Shown: positions 35,961-47,365 of the stretch, one piece after another
Numbering within the stretch: the first letter of the stretch is position 1
Layout of the letters: each line of letters opens with the position of its first letter
Assembly (NCBI GenBank): GCA_947095585.1
Contig: OX352763.1
Span: 14,557,462-14,621,461 of the forward strand
DNA from: Nephrocerus scutellatus
Lineage: Eukaryota; Arthropoda; Insecta; Diptera; Pipunculidae
DNA: 64,000 nucleotides
Direction: 5' to 3'
Position numbers and translations under genes: made by a program
The notes under the pieces: model-generated
What the model saw: the letters and a program-made list of their open reading frames with translations, nothing else
Told to the model about the DNA's origin: nothing
The model's database searches: none

Positions 35961-37571
35961 GGTCTACGGCAAAATAATTGTCCGATTCGATTATCCGAGC
36001 TGCCTACTGAAACTGTTGAGAGTTCCGCACTTTCAAAAAACCACCTTTTACAGGTCCAGGTACAGATAGCTAAAATTGGTGTGAGCAGCTCAGTGTCATG
36101 TGGCATTGCTAAGATCCCGCATATGACTCTTGTCACGAATCGCTTGTGGCGCGTGCGGTGCATGGAATATTGGTTAATCTTTAAAGTGGGTGCCCTCCGA
36201 ATCGATTTAAAGGTAATTTCTAACCAACTTTCGTCAGACCTAGTGAGCTGTTTAGTGTCATCGGCTATTTATTTCTGAGGTCCCGTGTGTGACGCGTGTC
36301 GAGAGTGGCGAGCAGCGTGTGTGATGCATGAAAAGTGAGATAATCTTTTTAACCACCTTCCACACGTTCTAGAAAGTTGAAATTGAATTGAAGTTTTGTG
36401 ATGTCTTTCTAGAATGTAGAGCATTTCTAGAATCTCGCGTTTTAAGAGTCGCACGGGGCTCGTGTGATGCGTGGAAAAGAGCGTTAACTGTGAAATAGAC
36501 CCCACTTTAAAAACAGATAATTTGGCGGTTATATCCAAATAATACGATTTACAATAAAAGGACTCTGTGGCATGTGTCGATGTATAGATAAAATTTTGTA
36601 CCCAAAAAACTAAGTTTTTTACATTTACTTGTTTTTTATTTAGCTGATAGTTAACTATATAAAAATCGATATTATCACATAGTAAAGTAGGCAATGCGGA
36701 CACCATCTTCTCTACGGGGGGAAACAGGATTTAAATAACTAACTATTTAGCACATAATCACATATTCTAGGTAATTTTATCATATCTTGTAAACTAACTA
36801 AGCTTAGTAATTTATTTTATTGCCTCCAGCAAACTGTTGAAATGAAATATCCAATACTGAATAAGTCCTTGGATTCTAGAATTTCCATTTTTTTGCAACG
36901 AAAAAAAAATACATAGTTTCCAAAGTATCGGACGCTTTCGGTTATTAGCCGCAGAAATTTATTCCACAATTTTTGTGTGAGTGTGTGTATGTTTGTTACA
37001 CTGTATGGGGACTAAAAAATCGTATGAGCTCCTTCCTATGCTATGTGCGATCACTTGGAATTTATTGTTACTTTGGGTTTGCGTTTTTAAATCCACAAAG
37101 TTTCGCTTGCGCGACTTTTACAAGATTTCGACACAGTCAGCGCAACTGTTGGTAATCAATACTTACTACTCCGTCTGATTGTTTTTTTTTGTGGTATACA
37201 TATACCAATATACTTATTTATTTATATATAAGGGTTTAGCGGAAAAACTAAGAGTTCGACAAATGTGGTGCCATGGAATGATACTTGGATTCGCGATCGC
37301 CACCAAATACGCACGACATTTGTTTACTTTGAAAGAGAGCGATAAAAATATAAGTGGTATAATTTTTAAAGAACTGTGTATGTGTGTGTACGTGGTAGCA
37401 ATAATTTTCATTAAAAATTTACACTCCAGTCAGTTTATTAATTGGGATTGCCGGTGCTATCGTCAGAACTGTGCAATATTTCGCTCTGGGAAGACCATTA
37501 TTGGAGAGGTAGAAACACCACAGTTTAGAAAGAAAATAAAGGAGGAAAGGAAAAATTTTGTAAGAATCAGA

Positions 37572-37623
37572 GTAAGTATGTGATTTAAGAAGAAACATAA
37601 TAAAAACAACTTCCTTAACTTAG
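37572..37623 (+). other. 52-nt intron, copy B
   Basis: GTAAGTATG donor and TTCCTTAACTTAG acceptor, same length as in copy A. Confidence 0.55.
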
Positions 37624-37630
37624 CTGAGGA

Positions 37631-38174
37631 ATTCCGCCTTCAAAATTAAATACATCCAACATAAAGGAAAAACAAAAAAATCATTGGAAAAACGGCAGTT
37701 CGCAAGACAACAAGATCGCCGACGAAAAATTATTTGTATTCAGCTGGTTTGAACAATAATTTTTTAATTCCGGCAATGGATGGATGGAATGAATGGAACT
37801 ACAATCCCTCAAGATCTCCAGATTTGCGTCCGCTTTTCCCTGACGACGACGATTGCCATGAGCCATTTATGTCATTCGATGGGAAGCCCTTAAATGAGGA
37901 CAATGCCAAAGCAATGTCAACGTTTGCTTTGGCAAGACAAATAGGAAACGCTAATGGCAGAAGCGCATCTAATACCTCTACTACAAGCAATGGCATTCAA
38001 AACGCAATGAGTGCCATTACAAACGAAGCGATCTCGATCAAAAATACTCCGCCACATTTATCATGGGAAGATATCCTTCATTACGCTGAAGAAAACCTTT
38101 TTGATGGTCCCGCCTATAAGCTCCAAAGTGTTGAGGACATCGAAAATGAACTGATGTTGCCTCTTCAACAATAA
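37631..38174 (+). pseudogene. Paralogue of the AT-hook gene, N-terminus broken (copy B)
   Basis: The position equivalent to copy A's ATG is ATT here (37631-37633). The AT-hook codons are deleted with a frameshift, so the original frame now ends in a TAA about 40 codons in. From 37776 an ATG opens the C-terminal frame for 132 residues: Asp-rich DDDDC, then TFALARQIGNANGRSA, NEAISI, LSWEDILHYAEENL and a C-terminal tail. These align with copy A residues 144-160 and 215-240. The intact length of this frame in AT-rich DNA allows that a shorter protein without an AT-hook is still made. Otherwise it is a pseudogene whose 3' part has not yet decayed. The stop again overlaps AATAAA. Confidence 0.6.
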
Positions 38175-38819
38175 AAGAGTAGCGGAATATGACAATATAG
38201 TTTAATTTTTATTTGTAATCGTATTGTTTTTCAAATTTTAACAGTAGGTTATTTGTTGTGTGTTAACTGTATTATTTTTAAAATTAGTTCAAGTTGAAAG
38301 ATCATTATAATTTTAAAAAAAAACTCATAATTGAAATAAAGGATGATTACTCGTTGTGAATTGCCATAAAGTATTAATAAAAGCTGTTTAACTTTTCAAT
38401 ATCAATTATTGTTTTTCAAAGTCTTCCAAACACCTCTCTAAGCCTCTTGTTGCGAAGCAATATCAGGAATGAAGTTATTAAATGGTTTTACCGCTTTTTT
38501 GAAAGACGGAAATATCAAGCCATGCATTTTGTCCTTCAAAAGTTATAAAGGAGTAAAAGACGAACTAATAAGTAAACCAAACATGAGTCTTTCGAGCGTT
38601 CTGCAGAAAGGTGGTCGTGCAAGTTGATTTTGATTCAACGGATGGAGGAATTTCGCGATATGTTTCTTGCTGATCATCACTGATGTTTGCTGGGACAACA
38701 GCTGATTTTAGACGAGTTTTTTTATCTGTTGCCAGTAAATCAGATCCACGACTGGGCCAGCGAAATAGAGTTGCTCTGTATCGATGTGGAAAAAGGCAAA
38801 ACTTACCGGAAAGCCGAAA

Positions 38820-39590
38820 AATAACACCAACAGGATTGTCATAACCGCAATAGGTATCAGGTCCGTTTGGTGTGAGCAGATTTCGCAGCGGTTGTATGCT
38901 TTTGCAGAAAGTGTGTTAGGTCGATTTTTTGTGCAGCTATTTATGAAAACGTCACCTCTTTTTAGATATTTTTTCAGCTCGCAGATCCTGTATTATTTTG
39001 AATATTAAAACAATCTTTTTGTGTAATAGTTATTCGAGAAAGTCAATTGCTTGGCTCTAGCTTATACCGAATTTACATTCGTGCGATATTGTAGCGTTTG
39101 GTGTGTTATGTGCAAAATCCAAAATGTAAATACACTGTAATTATTGTATTCTAGTTAAAAGTGCTAATGCTAATGTACGTACCCGAGAGTAAGAGTAAGT
39201 ACAGGTAAGCTGTAAATTTCACAAAGTTTTCGTGCTGAACGCTGAGAAAATGCAATGCAAAACCGAAACCCAGTTTGACATTTGCTGGTTACAGAAAATT
39301 TTCCGAGGAATTAGTTTGCTTGCTCGTTCTTTTTCATCTTGCTGAGTAAACGAAACCTTAGCCGTCGATGGCCGATGGCAAAGTTACAGTTTTGGTTTCA
39401 AAACTTTGCAATTGAAACACAAAATGAATTCGAACCCCGGGTATAGTGTGCAAATGAAACCACGAGAGAGAAATCTTAACTCAACCCAGAAAATGAAAAG
39501 AGACACAAGTCATAGCAATTTTAACTTGTCAAAGAACTGTTTTTGAAAATAGTGGGGCAAATTGCTTTGTTATGAAATTTCTTCTGTTTG
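38820..39590. other. No gene recognised
   Basis: Spacer between copy B and a LINE fragment. No domain-bearing frame. Confidence 0.5.
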
Positions 39591-40486
39591 GTTAGGTAAG
39601 GCTAAAGTGCCTTTTGGTCGAAAGTTCGGCACACTTAGACCAGTACTGGTCTTCTGTAAAACCACGTGAATCTAGAAATTTTTTCTCAACTACTCGTTGC
39701 TTCGTAAGAAGCGCAAGATACTACTAATGTCCGTATATTTGAGATCATTGAGGTGGTTGTAAAAGAAAGTTCCTAGATAAAGCTTAAGGTTTTGGGAGAG
39801 GGCTGGCCACATACAGATAAGCTGCATAATATCGTCCTCCTCCTCCTCGTCCATGCAGCTTCTGCAGAAGTCGATCGAGAAGACGTCAAGCCTTTCTGCA
39901 TAGAATGTCCCGTGATGACACCTGTAGTAGCACCTATGTAGAGTCTTTTTTGAGAAATCAAACACTTGGAGCGTTTCGGATCCAGCTTGGGTCAGATTTT
40001 TTGTCGCCAGACAATTGGTTTCGTTTGACCACCTATGGTTAGTTTTTTCGTTAGCAACCCTATTTAATATGAGTTTACATTGGCAAGCCTAGAGATCCAT
40101 TTTCAGGTAGCATAGGTAGTGTAGTTCCGTGTTTGGCTACTTCGTTTACTGTACGCCCCGGCACCCAGCACAGGTGAATGTTGAACTGCTCCGCCATCTT
40201 CGTGAGAGATGATCGGCAGTTATGGGATTCCAGGGATTTCAGCGCCGCTTGACTATCTGAGTAAATCCGGATATTCTTAGCGAATATGACATTTCTCTTC
40301 AGCTAAGAAAATACTACAGTGATTAGGAAGAAGGAAAGAGAGACTAAGATTTAGCCTTTTTCTGCGAAAACACCTCTACTTACTCCGTCATTAGTTTTTG
40401 ACCCGTCTCTGTTTAATTTGAATTTCATCATCTTCCAATTGAGTTCCGTCTTCCCTCAACTATCCAGCATGCAGTCACACCAAATA

Positions 40487-41790
40487 AAGGGTGTTTTTTA
40501 AGGAGGTTTGTTTTTCAGATATATGTAGTTTTATTTTATGACAGTTGTTTTGACAGCTCAAAGTGGCATTTCTACTCAGTATTGTTTGGCAAATCATTAT
40601 GAATAGGTTAACTCCAGAACAACGTTTTCAAATCGTGGAAATTTATTTTCAAAATCAGTGTTAAATTAAAAATGTTTATAGAGCATTTCGTGAATTTTAT
40701 GGTGCACATAATCGTCCGTCAGAGACCACCATAAAGAACGTAATTACCAAATTTCGGTCTACATTCACTCTTTTGGATGCCAAGCCACCGACAAGAATGA
40801 GAAGAGTTCGTACAGAAGAAAATATTGATGTCGTTGAGGCCAGTGTCGAAGAAAACGACAATTTATCGATTCGTCGTCGTGCTCAGCAAATTGGACTTTG
40901 TCCATCGACTTTATGGAAAATTTTACGTAAAGATTTGGGTTTGGTGCCATACAAAATTCAATTGGTGCAAGAATTAAAGCCACACGACCATCGTTTGCGC
41001 CGTGAATTCAGTGATTGGTCGTTAAATCAATTGAACGAAGATCCATTTTTTTACCGTAAAATTCTCTTCAGTGATGAGGCGCATTTTTTGTTAAATGGAT
41101 ACGTCAACAAACAAAATTGTCGCATTTGGAGAAAAGATAATCCACACGCCGTTCAAGAATTACCAATGCATCCTGATAAATGTACTGTTTGGTGCGGTCT
41201 ATGGGCTGGTGGGATCATCGGTCCATATTTCTTTAAAAATGAGGAAGGACGACGCGTTACCGTGAATGGAAATCGATACAGAACCATGTTAAATGAGTTT
41301 TTGTTGTCAAATCTTGAAGATATGGATATGGATGAAATGTGGTTTCAACAAGATGGTGCCACTTGCCATACAGCACGTGAAACAATCGACTTATTGAAAG
41401 AAACTTTCAACGACAACATTATTTCGAGAAATGGTCCGGTGAATTGGCCTCCGCGTTCGTGCGATTTGACGCCACTCGATTACTTTTTGTGGGGATACGT
41501 GAAGTCATTGGTTTATGTGGATAAACCTCAATCGATTGACGCTTTGGAAACCAATATTCAACGTGTCATTGCTGACATACGCCCTCAAATGCTTGAAAAA
41601 GTGCTGGAAAATTGGACCTCCAGAATGACATTTGTGAAAAATAGTCGTGGTAGCCATATGCCAGAAATTGTGTTTAAATGTTAAATGCCAAAAAATTATC
41701 TACCAAATAAAAAAAAATTTTGGTCATTTCATAATTTTATATGTGTTTTATTTAAAAAAAAAATCGGCAACCTCTTAAAAAAACACCCGT
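40487..41790 (+). mobile_element. DD41D (rosa-type) mariner-superfamily transposon, nearly intact
   Basis: A complete 1,304-bp element. It is bounded by imperfect terminal inverted repeats of about 20 bp (left from 40487, core GGGTGTTTTTTAAGG; right ending 41790, same core on the minus strand with one extra T). TA lies outside each end (40485-40486 and 41791-41792), the target duplication of this superfamily. One open reading frame fills the centre. It is inserted into a LINE fragment. The integrity of the ends and ORF marks it as far younger than the other DNA transposon relics here. Confidence 0.92.
40599..41684 (+). pseudogene. DD41D transposase with one nonsense codon
   Basis: The frame from the ATG at 40599 is 361 codons long with a single in-frame TAA at codon 22 (40662-40664). 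Everything after it is open. It has a helix-turn-helix region (SIRRRAQQIGLCPSTLWKIL, about residues 90-109) and the catalytic triad. Asp159 is in FSDEAHF, Asp252 in QQDGATCHT and Asp294 in LTPLDYFLWG. Exactly 41 residues lie between the second and third Asp, defining DD41D; mariner proper has 34. The protein cuts and pastes its own element by binding the terminal repeats. The premature stop probably disables this copy, although reinitiation downstream of the stop would still spare the catalytic core. Confidence 0.92.
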
Positions 41791-42115
41791 TAGTTAGAAG
41801 TGTATGTCTCACTATCGCTGTATATAGACATAGGGCAAGACCCATTTGTTCCAATAGAAGAGTGCCACTGCGGCTTTAGGAACTTTTTCTTGAATGCTTG
41901 GTTTCCAGCTTAATTTTCTGTCTATTATTAGACCCAGATAATTGGCTGTATCAGAGAAAGTTAAGCGTGTGTCCTTAATAGAAGGAGGGTCAACATGTGG
42001 GATTTTGTATTTCCTAGTGAAGAGGACAAGTTCAGTTTTGTGGGTTCACTACTAACCGGCAGCGATCTGATTAATTTGATAGCTTGTTGAGAGTTTTCTT
42101 AAGGTGTTAGGGTAC

Positions 42116-43466
42116 TTTTCTCCTGTTTACTTCAAACATTTTGAACGTTTGAATTTTGGCGTGCGACGTCTATAGAATTTCTGAGTAGTTTACCGGAAAA
42201 AATCTGAGATATTACGAAAACATGTCCGTATTTAAATTGTTGTAGCATTAGTTTAAGAAAAAGCAAAATGTAAAGCTAGTTACACATTCTGATATGTAAT
42301 GTATCGATCAGCTACCAAGCGGGAAACAGTTGTTTTGGAAATGTGTGCAGTGCGCAGTGGGGTTAGAATTAACGCGAACACTTAAATTGCCTTACAGCAC
42401 CCCAGAGTTAATGTCATCATAACTCCGAAATCCGATCGATTATCCGAGCTGCCTACTTGAACTGAGCTGAGTACAATGTATGCACTTTCAAAAAACGATA
42501 TCGAGATAGTAAGAGAATGTCTCTACTTCGAATGCACATTCTAGAGAAAATTCATTAAATTAAAGTTTTAGCAATATTTCTTTATTAATACATTAATTTA
42601 AAAATTTGATGCAATCAAAAACACCACGAATAAACAAAAACACTTTTTTAATAAATATCACATTTAATACCCCATCGTACGGATGACAGCCGTTGCAGGA
42701 ATTCTAGTGATATCACTCCAATAGCAAAAACGTACGGACTGCTTTAGCGTTGCATACATAAAATGCTATTTATTTTATACCATGCTGTTATGTAGAAAAA
42801 CAGCAAAGCTATTAATTTCGAAACAAAATAAACAACAGTCGTAGATGACGCAGCGGGCACTATACCAACCAAAATCTTAAGATTTAATTGAAATTAATAC
42901 CCTAAGAAAAAAAAATGGTTTAATAGGAGTACGAGTTGTATGACATTCCAAATTTGTTTATGTTTGTAAATGTTTTTTGTTGTTTTGTAACTCATCCTTT
43001 ATGAATTTTAAGCGACATGATCCATAAGGCATACTATATAGATACAGATGTCCAAAAGTGCTAAAACATGGTAGCAATAAACTCATACTCATGACCTTCG
43101 ACTATACTACGTAGATTTAATCCCGAAACCAATGAAAAGTGATATTGCGCCAGCAGTAAGAATTGTTTCAATCAGTCCGGTAATAATTTGTGATGAATGA
43201 ACAATTATTTCACATCGAATTCTTGAGATGAGCTAAAGTACATACAATAGAGTTACGATGGAAGTGACTAAGGGACATACACTCAAAGATTAGTAATTTC
43301 ATCACGCCTTTAGTTGCCAATTGGTAAAAAATGCACAAAAAAGTTTTCAAGTTAGGCCGTAGGTACCGGCCAGTTAAGCCTAGTAAGACAATTGTGCAAA
43401 AATTACATGCTTAATTCTCCCGTACTTTACTGAGCTTATCACTAGGGGTAAATTCCCTTTGTAGAA
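42116..43466. other. No gene recognised
   Basis: AT-rich. 42415-42500 repeats the ATTATCCGAGCTGCCTACT...CTTTCAAAAAAC stretch found upstream of copy B at 35975-36035. Otherwise nothing recognised. Confidence 0.5.
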
Positions 43467-43792
43467 AAAATTCTAATTGGAAGATGAAAAAGGTTCACTT
43501 GTAGTCGAAAATGTCAAAAGCAATACTGTACTGGAGCGGAGACAGTTTTAAAGATCCATAGTTCGAAACAATAATCTTTAGCGTCTGTTTCCTTTTTATA
43601 GGAACTGGATCAGTTTGGTTCTTAAATAAAATTCTAATTGGAAGATGAAAAAGGTTCACTTGTAGTCGAAAATGTCAAAAGCAATACTGTACTGGAGCGG
43701 AGACAGTTTTAAAGATCCATAGTTCGAAACAATAATCTTTAGCGTCTGTTTCCTTTTTATAGGAACTGGATCAGTTTGGTTCTTAAATAAAA
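43467..43792. repeat. Tandem duplication, 2 x 161 bp, apparently identical
   Basis: The unit starting TTCTAATTGGAAGATGAAAA occurs at 43471 and 43632. I see no difference along the 161 bases. Either very recent, or an assembly artefact. Confidence 0.9.
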
Positions 43793-43859
43793 TTTCCAAT
43801 GAAGCATTCTCCTAACAGCAAGAAACTTTGCGTTATTTATAGACTAAAGGCATTAAAGG

Positions 43860-45185
43860 GAACCTTAAAGAAAGGCTGATGTATACATAAGGTTTAAGGT
43901 TAAACCTAGAAGCTGGGCAAAGTCCCAACATGCTTACTGCAAGTAGAAGTCTGTAGACACAGCCTTATACACCTTAGTAAGCACAACTGAGAAATCAATA
44001 TACTCCCAGGAGTTCACTCTTGTAGCATAACTGGAATCAATGGTGCGTTCAATAACGTAAAGACAGAGGCAATCTGTAAAGGACTGGTCTAACCTAGATC
44101 TTAACTACCCTATAAGCAGGCAAATCAATCATATGCTTCTAAGCATGGATTATTAGGAGGTGTATTATACCGTATCGTTTAGAATATAGTGACCAGTAGA
44201 TTGCTTTTGAAACATAAAGAGGTATGGATAAAAGTGATATGCTGATGATGTAGGGTTAGCTGTCTCAGGGAAATATCTAAGAACGATTAAGGACGTTATG
44301 CAAAATGCCCTCTTAATCTTAAAAGAATGGCCAAAAAACCGGTCTGAATGTCAACTCGAAGAAGACAGAGCAGGTTCTCTTTACCAGGAAATATAAATTT
44401 CCAATTGTTTATCCACCAACACTTAATGGTACCTTCTAGGTTTTTCCTTTTTTTTTTGCACGATCTTGAACAGGAAACAAGTAAATAAGGTGAATATTGC
44501 TTTATACTCGTGAAGGAACGCCATCGGTTTGAAACCAAAGCTGGTACACTGGCTTTACACAGCAGTAGTGAGACCAATACTACTATACGGAGTATGAAAA
44601 AATTACAAATATAATGAAGAACGTAAAAAGAGCGGCCTATATGCTTACAACCAGTAGTTCAACATAAGTATCATTTGGGTCCCGGGCCACTCGGAAGGAA
44701 ACTGCATGGCGGACGAATTAGCTGGACGTGGTACGAGTCTCCAGCTGATACCAGAAAGGGATGAGTTGGGGAGTAGTATTGCGACACTGAAACTTGAGCT
44801 TGAGGCAGAGGCAGATGTAAGTTGAAAAAAACACCAAGCTAACAACAAGCTGGACTTAGAGCGCTCAATTGGACTAATTTCCCTGCAAATAAGTAAATTT
44901 AAAATGGTTGTAGGGATAAGGACATGATACTGCCTTCTGGGGACACAAGCGAGAAAGATGGGTGTTGAATATAATGACTTCTGCTTCATAGAAACAGAGG
45001 AAAATGAGACAATAGAACATCTTCTTTATTCCTGTCCGACACTAATGCACAAAATGCACAAACACTCAGGTAAGCGGTTAATGAATAACCTCACAGACCT
45101 AGAAAACAGCAAAGTGCGAGATATACTTCGATTTCATTAAGAGCTCTGAATGCATCCTCCGAAAAAGGGAGAGCTATAAGATTCT
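43860..45185 (+). mobile_element. RNase-H-bearing non-LTR retrotransposon (LOA/I-like)
   Basis: YADDVGLAVSG at 44238-44270 is RT motif C with both catalytic Asp. KKTEQVLFTRKYKFP follows near 44357-44403. ISIIWVPGHSEGNC then MADELAGRGTSLQLIPE at about 44663-44755 is the end of RNase H with its conserved His and Asp. TEENETIEHLLYSCPTLMHK then DLENSKVRDILRFH at about 44995-45140 is the C-terminal cysteine/histidine tail. Frameshifts separate these blocks. The best-preserved RNase H in the window. Confidence 0.85.
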
Positions 45186-45189
45186 GTGC

Positions 45190-45515
45190 GTAGCCATTAG
45201 CAGAATAGGGGAAAAGCACAAAATGCATTAGAAATGCAAGTGGCCATAACTATCTCTGACTGGTGTAAGTGCGATTAAACCTCCACGTTGTGGCCGCCGG
45301 TAATTTTCCTCCAATGCAGGAAAAGCTGAATGATCGGGCTAGTCCCTTTAAAGTAACGTTGGTGCGAGGCGAATAACCTCGCCCGTAAAAAATTATTATT
45401 ACGGAACCCAAAATCAGTCGCGTTGCAGATACTGCACAGACAAAGGTGGAGCAAAACTTGATGACATCGGTTCCAAATCGTTGAAGTGATTATTTGCGGG
45501 GGGCCAGCCCAAGTA
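45190..45515 (+). mobile_element. Internally deleted RTE-like element
   Basis: 45190-45425 is the shared RTE-like 5' region (as at 4250-4490 and 14640-14960). It is joined directly to 45430-45505, which contains the AAACTTGATGACATCGG block of the RTE 3' end seen at 13785-13935. All of the endonuclease and RT is missing, giving a ~320-bp derivative. Confidence 0.6.
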
Positions 45516-45519
45516 ACAA

Positions 45520-46355
45520 TTTCAAGCAAACTATTCTCTGAATTTGCGAAAAGTAGTTGCCTAATAGCAAAATTTGCGAAATTCTGAGAGCTGTTATTTA
45601 GCAAAACAGTAGGTATTCCGAAGAAAGTGGAGGTCGAAAACCTTCTTATCAGCTTCTTAGGAGCAATAAATTTGCAACTAAGCAAATTAGTTTGCTAACG
45701 CTGTATTTTGCGTAATTGCTGAATCAGAGAAAAATTTGCTAAGATTTTTCAAAAAATCAAAGAAAAGTTTGCTAAATTTTTTTCGAAAAATCAGAGAAAA
45801 CTTTGCTTAAATTTTTTCGAAAAACCAGAGAAAATTTTGCTAATTTTTTTTTGAGAAATCATTAAGACTATTTTTTAGCAAAACAGTAGGTATTCAGAAG
45901 AAAGTGGAGGTCGAAAACCTTCTGATCAGCTTCTTAGGAGCAATAAATTTGCATCTAAGCAAGTTAGTTTGCTAACGCTGTATTTTGCGTAATTGCTGAA
46001 TCAGAGAAAAATTTGCTAAGATTTTTAAAAAAATCAAAGAAAAGTTTGCTAAATTTTTTTCGAAAAATCAGAGAAAACTTTGATTAATTTTTTTCGAAAA
46101 ACCAGAGAAAATTTTGCTAGTTTTTTTTTGAGAAATCATTAAGACTATTTTTTAGCAAAACAGTAGGTATTCAGAAGAAAGTGGAGGTCGAAAACCTTCT
46201 GATCAGCTTCTTAGGAGCAATAAATTTGCAACTAAGCAAATTAGTTTGCTATCGCTATATTTTGCGTAATCGCTGAATCATGAAAAGTCAGAGAAAAGTT
46301 TGCTTACATTTTTCGAAAAATCAGAGAAAATTTTGCTAAATTTTTCGAAAAATAA
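45520..46355. repeat. Tandem array, 277-bp period, three units
   Basis: CAGTAGGTATTC occurs at 45607, 45884 and 46161 (277 apart each time), with long matching context (GTGGAGGTCGAAAACCTTCT, AGCTTCTTAGGAGCAATAAA). Each unit contains shorter ~37-bp subrepeats of the form TTTGCTAAATTTTTTTCGAA followed by AAATCAGAGAAAA. Confidence 0.9.
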
Positions 46356-46610
46356 GAACAAAAAAAAAATTTAAATTTTCAATTTATTTAATTGTTGTAT
46401 TTTTTTCTGGTTATTTTTGTTGTTGCTGTTGGTTGATGGTGTTATTTTTTATTGTTGTTTTATTATTTCCACCCTTCTTCTTCCCTTTCCCTTCCGTCTC
46501 TTCGCTATTTTACAATTTTTTCTATCTCCCGCACAAATTCATTCGGTTTTCTGGAATTTTACATTGCTAGTTTTTTATTTATGAATAATTCAGTAGTATT
46601 TGAAAAGTTA

Positions 46611-46680
46611 CCTGATACGGGAATTGAACCATCATCTTCTGCATATGAAGCGACTCCTTAACCATCTGACCTAAGTACTG
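46611..46680 (-). ncRNA. tRNA-like sequence with Pol III box motifs
   Basis: On the minus strand TGGTTAAGGAG (46664-46654) fits the A box and GGTTCAATTCC (46630-46620) fits the B box, about 24 bases apart. The T stem pairs poorly and no acceptor stem forms, so this is a tRNA relic or SINE head, not a functional tRNA. Confidence 0.35.
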
Positions 46681-46739
46681 TGTATACAACCAATGCTAAA
46701 ATCGGTCTATATTAATTATTAGCAATTCTTGCTGCCCAA

Positions 46740-47365
46740 AACAGTTTTGCTCTGAAGCAGAGCTGAAATTAAGCAAAACGTTCAGACTAAATTAAAATTT
46801 TCAAACATTCTGAATTTTGACAAAAGCCAGTTGCAAAATCAGAGCATTTTTTGCCAATATTTTTGCTATTTTTCAGCGTTTTTTAAGCAAACTATTTTGC
46901 TCTGATTCAGAGCTGAAATTAAGCAAAATGTGCGGACTAAATTAAAATTTTCAAACATTCTGAAATTTAGCCAAATCGATTTGCAAAATCAAAGCTGATT
47001 TTGCTGTTTTTTTGCTATTTATATGCAATGTTTTTGAGTAAATTATTTTGCTCTGATCCAGAGCTGAAATAAGGAAAAACGTTCAGACTAATTTAAAAAT
47101 TTCAAACATTCTGAATTTCAGTAGAGCGAGTTGCAAAAACAGAGCTGATTTGCTAATTTTTTTGCTATTTAAATGCAGCGTTTTTTGAGTAAACTACTTT
47201 GCTCTAAATCAGTGCTGAAATAAAGCAAAAATAGGCTAAATTAAGTTTTCAGATATTCTGAGTTTTTGCATAGCAAGTTGCAAAAATAGAACTAATTTTC
47301 CCAATATTTTCGCTATTTCTATGTGGCATTTTTGACCAAACTACTCCGTTTTGAAATTTTCAAGT
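46740..47365 (-). repeat. 150-bp satellite, diverged array in inverted orientation
   Basis: Four units at about 150-bp spacing, marked by GCTCTGA.TCAGAGC-like palindromes at 46749, 46899, 47050 and 47201. They are the reverse complement of the units at 48950-51530 and much more diverged from one another. Confidence 0.85.

Larger units (their letters stand above)
36078..38815 (+). repeat. Segmental duplication, copy B
   Basis: Counterpart of 30638-33660: same order of ~160-bp subunits, spacer with AATGCGGACACCAT, GATCGCCACCAAATACGCAC block, TCAGTT, 52-nt intron, gene and 3' block. It is shorter because part of the spacer is missing. Just upstream (35975-36035) is a stretch also found at 42415-42500. 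Confidence 0.85.
39595..42115 (-). mobile_element. LOA/I-like LINE fragment split by a DD41D transposon
   Basis: 39690-39965 (minus) encodes the cysteine-containing C-terminal tail FCRSCMDEEEEDD...CMWPALSQ.LKLYLG. 39960-40300 matches the RNase H region of the copy at 16950-17400 at nucleotide level. 41880-42080 (minus) matches LFTRKYKIPHVDPPSIK of that copy. The two parts are separated by the transposon at 40487-41790, so this LINE was already in place when the transposon landed. Confidence 0.75.
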
